From contig NZ_JAJUXH010000017.1 of the NCBI RefSeq assembly GCF_021390245.1, forward strand, positions 62,001-126,000: a stretch of DNA of 64,000 nucleotides, read 5' to 3'. The notes under the pieces were generated by a model that saw only the letters and a program-made list of their open reading frames with translations, did no database searches and had not been told where the DNA came from. Origin of the DNA: Dyadobacter sp. CY323 (GTDB lineage Bacteria; Bacteroidota; Bacteroidia; Cytophagales; Spirosomataceae). How positions within the stretch are numbered: the first letter of the stretch is position 1; each line of letters opens with the position of its first letter. Both the position numbers and the translations under genes were made by a program. Below are positions 59,965 to 64,000 of the stretch, in pieces.

Positions 59965-60672
59965 TTAAAGTTCTCCGTCGTCGAGGAAGCTGTAAAAACC
60001 ATCATCCGTAAATATCATATGATCAAGAATGGGCAGGTCGAGCAATTGGCCTGCCTCTTTTATTTGTAACGTCAACAGTTTGTCTGCGTGGCTTGGAATA
60101 AGTTGTCCGGAAGGATGATTGTGAACCAGGATCAGCGAACTCGCCAGATTTTCGATCGCCAGCTTGAATATCATTTTCACGTCCGCAACCGTACCCGATA
60201 CGCCACCCACACTGACCTGTAAGGCCTTCATTACATAATTTCCCCGGTTCAACAGCAGGATCCAGAATTCCTCATTGGCCTTATCCAGCAGGTATTGACG
60301 CATTTCCAGGTAAACGGACTGAGAGCCGTTAATCTTCCTTTTCTTGTTCGTGAGAATATCACTTCGTCTGCGGCCAAGTTCAATTGCCGCGACAATCGTA
60401 ATCGCTTTGGCATCGCCGATTCCTTTGATCTGCGTAAGATCAGGCACATTTAATTTCGCCAGCGCATTGATATTGTTACCGACCGATCCCATAATCCGCT
60501 TTCCTACATCCACCGCAGACATTTCAAACGTGCCCGAGCCAATAAGGATCGCAATTAGTTCTGCATCCGAAAGAGCCGACTTGCCTTTAAGTAATAATTT
60601 TTCCCGGGGGCGGTCTTCCTCAAACCAGGTACTGATGTTGTTGGGATTGTAAGACTTTCTTTTTTTGCGCAT
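59965..60672 (-). CDS. radC: RadC family protein (JAB-domain metalloprotein)
   Basis: 235 residues. N-terminal RPREKLLLKGKSALSDAELIAILIGSGT and a helix-hairpin-helix part (IKGIGDAKAITIVAAIELGRRR). The C-terminal JAB/MPN domain has the zinc motif LVHNHPSGQLIPSHAD (His184, His186, Asp197). The family was once called a DNA repair protein; that role is doubted, and activity as a metallo-hydrolase is unproven. Length and motifs are complete. An inverted repeat lies just before its ATG. Confidence 0.93.
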   Translation of the reverse strand: MRKKRKSYNPNNISTWFEEDRPREKLLLKGKSALSDAELIAILIGSGTFEMSAVDVGKRIMGSVGNNINALAKLNVPDLTQIKGIGDAKAITIVAAIELGRRRSDILTNKKRKINGSQSVYLEMRQYLLDKANEEFWILLLNRGNYVMKALQVSVGGVSGTVADVKMIFKLAIENLASSLILVHNHPSGQLIPSHADKLLTLQIKEAGQLLDLPILDHMIFTDDGFYSFLDDGEL

Positions 60673-60675
60673 AAC

Positions 60676-60700
60676 AAATACATTTCAGGTAGATGTATTT
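60676..60700. promoter_or_regulatory. Inverted repeat in front of radC
   Basis: AAATACAT (60676-60683) and ATGTATTT (60693-60700) form an 8-bp perfect inverted repeat with a 9-bp spacer, starting 4 bases before the radC ATG. A possible operator or mRNA hairpin. Confidence 0.4.
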
Positions 60701-60730
60701 TAGACGCAGACAAGTACGAAAAGTCACAAA

Positions 60731-62248
60731 TTATTTTTCCATTTGTGTGAGAGCAGCCCGAGCTTTGTTGTCGACGCTGTTTTTGTACTCATGTTTTTTG
60801 TAGGAAATTGCCTGCTTAAAATAGGCTGCTGCCTTCGCAAGGTCCTTTTTTGAGAGGTAAACATATCCTAGCTGCAACGCTGACAACGCGGCGAATCCAG
60901 GGGAAATATTTTGCGCCAGCTGAATCGAGCGCTGGAAATAAGGGGTTGCCTGAGAATTTTTTTCTAATTTTTGGAGGATCCGTGCCTTTCTGTAATTGAA
61001 TTCTGCTTTTTCTGACTCCGATGGAAAATTTGTCTCTGTGCTGGTTTCGATCAGCTTATATGCTTCGGTGAGAAAACCGCCGTCTGTGGCATACCTCGCC
61101 CGGTAGAGAATTTTTTGCTGGGCTCCAATCTTGCCCGCGCTAAATTCCTGCGCTATTCTTTCTGCAAACTGGTCGGCCTCGATAATCGTTTTCCCAGAGG
61201 TTTTGATCTTACTGATGTATGCATTCGCTTCTGCACTCTTGTCCAAAAGCCAAAAGCACATAAAAATTTTGAAATTGCTATCCTTAATGTAGTTAAAACC
61301 TTTATACTGACTCAGAAACAGCTGATAATCACGAATCGCAGACGCGTAATTTCCCTTCTGTAAATGGATTTCCGCGCGTAGATAATTCAGGAATGGGAAT
61401 GCGATGTAGGAGTTGCCGGTGGGTACGTCCATTAAAAATTCAGCGGCTTCTTCACTTTTCCCTTCTTTCATCCATACGGTTGTCGCGAAAAAGTGCAGCA
61501 GCAGATTATCGCGTTGTTCTTTCGGCCATTGTTTGAGTCGGGCCAATTGTGCGGCGCTTAATTGAAGTGTATAAGCATGCAATAGCAAATCAACCAGTTC
61601 CGCTTCCTGACGGAAAAAAGGTTCTTCCTTTTCGACTAGTCTGATCTCCGCGATACCTTCTTTTATGTTTCCTTTCAATCCCAGGATTCTTGCTACCCAC
61701 GAGTAATTCTCTGGAATGGAGCCGATCAACACATGTAATAAACCGAGAGATTTGAGTGTCGGGAGAAAATCCGGAAATTTCCTGTGGTTTTCTTCCAGTA
61801 GCTTGTATGCCTTGATGATTTCCCAGGACCCGCCCACCTCGCTCCCGAACTTTAGTTTTGCAAATGCATTATGCAGTCGTATCTCGGCTTGCAGAAAGCG
61901 TTTATAGGGTGAATTGTCGGGAAGTTTGCCAATAATCTCCAGTCTTTTTCCCTCCTGTTCCGTAAACTGCTTGTAAGCAGCGATGTCTTCGGAAATTAGG
62001 AGATAGTGAAGATCTCCATAGCTGTCCAGGTAGGGAATAAATGCATTGATTTCCGGAGAAGACTTTTCACTTTCTACTAGTTGTCTCGCCGGGTTAAGAC
62101 GAAGCTTTTGAATCTCGAAATAGGCTTTTTGTAATTTTGGCGAAAATTCGACGGTAATCTGGGCTACCGCATTCTTTGACAGACAAATACAGCTTAGAAC
62201 TATGATGAAAACCAATCTGAACAATCTCCATTCCATTTTTTTTGACAT
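60731..62248 (-). CDS. Exported TPR-repeat protein
   Basis: Start placed at Met17 of the longest frame (62248; MSKKMEWRLFRLVFIIVLSCICLSKN), giving 505 residues with a signal peptide ending near AVAQ. At least five tetratricopeptide-like repeats can be seen (for example QKGNYASAIRDYQLFLSQY, NYRKARILQKLEKNSQATPYFQRSIQLA and LGYVYLSKKDLAKAAAYFKQAISY). It is a periplasmic scaffold of unknown partner. An intrinsic-terminator hairpin ends immediately before the ATG, so expression needs read-through from the zinc-ribbon gene or its own promoter. Confidence 0.83.
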   Translation of the reverse strand: MSKKMEWRLFRLVFIIVLSCICLSKNAVAQITVEFSPKLQKAYFEIQKLRLNPARQLVESEKSSPEINAFIPYLDSYGDLHYLLISEDIAAYKQFTEQEGKRLEIIGKLPDNSPYKRFLQAEIRLHNAFAKLKFGSEVGGSWEIIKAYKLLEENHRKFPDFLPTLKSLGLLHVLIGSIPENYSWVARILGLKGNIKEGIAEIRLVEKEEPFFRQEAELVDLLLHAYTLQLSAAQLARLKQWPKEQRDNLLLHFFATTVWMKEGKSEEAAEFLMDVPTGNSYIAFPFLNYLRAEIHLQKGNYASAIRDYQLFLSQYKGFNYIKDSNFKIFMCFWLLDKSAEANAYISKIKTSGKTIIEADQFAERIAQEFSAGKIGAQQKILYRARYATDGGFLTEAYKLIETSTETNFPSESEKAEFNYRKARILQKLEKNSQATPYFQRSIQLAQNISPGFAALSALQLGYVYLSKKDLAKAAAYFKQAISYKKHEYKNSVDNKARAALTQMEK

Positions 62249-62277
62249 AAAAAAAGGTTGTCTGCGAGGACAACCTT
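62247..62277 (-). terminator. Terminator or attenuator between the zinc-ribbon and TPR genes
   Basis: AAGGTTGTC (62254-62262) pairs with GACAACCTT (62269-62277) around a 6-nt loop; on the minus strand a run of T follows at 62249-62253. The T run abuts the TPR gene's ATG. Confidence 0.75.
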
Positions 62278-62298
62278 CTATGCTTTTTACTTTCAATA

Positions 62299-63045
62299 TT
62301 ATCTGCGTTGATGAACTGGCTCAACACTTTCGACATCTGCAAGAATACGTCCGCAATGTTCGCAAACAATCAATTTTTTGCGTTCACGAATGTCAGCCTG
62401 ACGTTGTGGAGGAACAATACTGAAACAGCCACCACATGCGCCGCGAGAAACATGTACAACCGCGAGACCGTTCAATGAATTGTCACGGATCTTTTGATAT
62501 GATTTCAGCAAGCGGTCTTCAACTTTCTTAATATGCTTTTCCCTTTCAGCGATCAGTGCTTTTTCCTCTGCCTCACTTTCGTTTGTTATTACAGAAAGTT
62601 CACCCTTTTTAGCTTTCAGATCTTCGTTTCTTTCATTCAGAACTGATTCTGCACGGTTTGCATCTTCTTCGATCAAACGGATCCGGGCTTTTGCTTCGTT
62701 TATTTTTTTGTCAGCAAGTTGCATATCCAGCTCCTGCAGTTCGATTTCTTTGGTGATTGCATCATATTCGCGGTTGTTGCGAACATTCATTTGTTGATCC
62801 TTATATTTTTTGATCAACTTTTCACCTTCTTTTTGCGCATTCTTGAAATTGTCTATTTCGGTATTCAGATTGGCAATTTCACTCTTGAATTTTCCTAAAC
62901 GCGTTTCGAAACCGATAATTTCATCTTCCAGGTCGCGAACTTCTTCGGGAAGATCGCCGCGGGTTTTTAGTATTTCGTCAAGGCTTGAATCAATTTCCTG
63001 TAATTTCAGGAGAGCATCTAATTTTTGAGCGATTGTGTTTTCCAT
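62299..63045 (-). CDS. Coiled-coil protein with C4 zinc ribbon (CdsZ-like)
   Basis: 248 residues. Residues 5-180 form a long, charged coiled coil (LDALLKLQEIDSSLDEILKTRGDLPEEV and NVRNNREYDAITKEIELQELDMQ). The C-terminus has a four-cysteine zinc ribbon (GACGGCFSIVPPQ...CEHCGRIL). This is the DUF164/CdsZ architecture, a conserved predicted nucleic-acid-binding protein of unclear function. It is directly downstream of the Nif3 gene, as in many Bacteroidota. A terminator follows its stop. Confidence 0.93.
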   Translation of the reverse strand: MENTIAQKLDALLKLQEIDSSLDEILKTRGDLPEEVRDLEDEIIGFETRLGKFKSEIANLNTEIDNFKNAQKEGEKLIKKYKDQQMNVRNNREYDAITKEIELQELDMQLADKKINEAKARIRLIEEDANRAESVLNERNEDLKAKKGELSVITNESEAEEKALIAEREKHIKKVEDRLLKSYQKIRDNSLNGLAVVHVSRGACGGCFSIVPPQRQADIRERKKLIVCEHCGRILADVESVEPVHQRR

Positions 63046-63143
63046 GTATGTCTTTAATGGACGTGTTTCAATGCGTAATAAGTGAAGATTGTCAATCGGA
63101 TTTCAACAGGTAATCAGACTGATAAGTTGAGAGAAACTTAATT

Positions 63144-64000
63144 CTACACAAAGTATCGGACTGGATTGGTATTGACTTCCGACAAACAGAGTGCAAAATT
63201 ACTAAATTTTCCTGACAAATGTTTATGAAGTAGAATTTTCGTGAAGACTTCACTTTCATAATGTCCGATGTCACAGATCATAATCTTGCCCTCTGCATCA
63301 AAGAATTCGTGGTATTTATAATCTGCTGAAACGAATACCTGAGCTCCTTGGCAAATTGCTTCCGGTAGCAAGAAACTCCCCGCACCGCCGCACACTGCGA
63401 TTCTCTCAATATAATCAAACGCCGGCTCCGTGTATTTAACCACGGAAACCTGCATTTGACCTTTTAAATGTCTGAGAAAATCTTCTGATCGCATTGGTTG
63501 CGCCAACTCACCAATTGCTCCGGCTCCCACTTCCTGATTCTCATTTTCGAGGAGGGTCAGGTAATACGCGACTTCTTCATATGGATGTGCTGTTTTCAAA
63601 GCAGCGAGTATTTTCGATTCCAAATAGGAGGGGAACATCACTTCTGCACGATGCTCTGTCACTACTTCCAGCCTGCCAACATCGCCCAGCGTTGGGTTTG
63701 CGTTCTCACCTGGCAGGAAAGATCCGGTCCCACTGGTTTGAAAACTACAGTTCGAATAGTCACCGATTTTACCGGCACCTGCCTCGAAAAGTTTGCGGAG
63801 AATGGCCTGAGTATTTTCAACCGGTGAAAAAAAGGTGAGCTTGGTAAGAAGCTGCTTTTTAGGTAAGAGAACTTTCAAATTCCGCAATCCCAGGAGCTCC
63901 GCAATCTTCCAGTTTACTCCATGTTTGACGTGGTCAAGGTTAGTATGAATAGCATAAATGGCAATGTCGTTTTTAATTGCTTTGATGACGGTACGTTCAA
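63144..64000 (-). CDS. Nif3-like dinuclear metal centre protein (partial, 5' end outside)
   Basis: The frame is open from the right edge; the visible 285 codons begin ERTVIKAIKNDIAIYAIHTNLDHVKHGVNWKIAELLGL. IYAIHTNLD carries metal-binding His and Asp of the Nif3/YbgI family, and the C-terminus FVSADYKYHEFFDAEGKIMICDIGHYESE supplies the remaining His and Glu ligands. Residues in between (SFQTSGTGSFLPGENANP...) are the NIF3-insert (PII-like) domain found in longer members. The function is unknown, often labelled GTP cyclohydrolase I type 2. The TTG at 63887 that could be read as a start is internal. Confidence 0.93.
   Translation of the reverse strand, partial: ERTVIKAIKNDIAIYAIHTNLDHVKHGVNWKIAELLGLRNLKVLLPKKQLLTKLTFFSPVENTQAILRKLFEAGAGKIGDYSNCSFQTSGTGSFLPGENANPTLGDVGRLEVVTEHRAEVMFPSYLESKILAALKTAHPYEEVAYYLTLLENENQEVGAGAIGELAQPMRSEDFLRHLKGQMQVSVVKYTEPAFDYIERIAVCGGAGSFLLPEAICQGAQVFVSADYKYHEFFDAEGKIMICDIGHYESEVFTKILLHKHLSGKFSNFALCLSEVNTNPVRYFV

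Noticed and set aside
62249..62296. Longer start of the TPR protein
   Set aside because: These codons read through a terminator hairpin, and the signal peptide is better placed from 62248.

Overview
The window looks like a chromosomal segment from a Bacteroidota bacterium of the order Cytophagales, with a Dyadobacter/Spirosoma-like gene style. The signs are: -7 promoter boxes of the form TAnnTTTG and few Shine-Dalgarno sites; a TonB-dependent receptor of the outer-membrane beta-barrel class; PD40-OmpA, DUF4038, LytTR and DUF4890 proteins; and a menaquinone gene pair. The genus is an inference. Apart from two edge-truncated genes the window is densely coding, with about 55 genes. I see no prophage, transposase, CRISPR array, rRNA or tRNA. 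No gene-free stretch exceeds 300 bases; the longest are the 180 bases before dapF, about 190 bases at 14771-14958, 219 bases before the TonB receptor and 176 bases at 39036-39211.

Layout: (1) 1-5.2 kb: the tail of a probable rplS, dapF, a rhodanese, a DEAD-box helicase, a membrane-barrel protein and an M14 peptidase. (2) 5.3-24 kb, minus strand: a glycan module. It holds a PD40-OmpA protein, an ArnT-like GT-C, the two halves of a split transketolase placed either side of a fused epimerase/polyprenyl-phosphate glycosyltransferase, a second polytopic membrane protein, an acyltransferase, a GT2, a large anchored propeller-like protein, an SGNH protein and a lipase. Upstream lie a DUF4038 apiosidase-like enzyme and ribulose-phosphate epimerase. 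(3) 24-37 kb, mostly plus strand, housekeeping: Uma2, ligA, dapA, a class V aminotransferase, a Nudix-type regulator, marC, a MazG-like protein, pepT, RNase H, a tRNA methyltransferase, GT2, ppa and prfC. (4) 37-39 kb: a two-gene unit of a SatD-like protein (cyclase-like fold plus HTH) and a DUF3307 membrane protein, whose promoter carries three 18-bp palindromes at an exact 29-bp period. (5) 39-46 kb: two amidohydrolase-family exported proteins, an SGNH hydrolase, an acyltransferase and an S1-domain protein. (6) 46-54.6 kb: a TonB receptor and a complete RND efflux operon (adaptor, pump, TolC). (7) 54.7-64 kb: menF and menI, a histidine phosphatase, a LytS/LytTR two-component system with a lipoprotein, radC, a TPR protein, a zinc-ribbon coiled-coil protein and a truncated Nif3 gene.

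The two most unusual loci are the SatD-like/DUF3307 operon with its triple operator, and the split-transketolase/epimerase-GT2 module. I read the latter as a possible pathway from a ketose phosphate to a lipid-linked sugar donor used by GT-C enzymes in the periplasm. Both functional readings are inferences from domain content and gene order.
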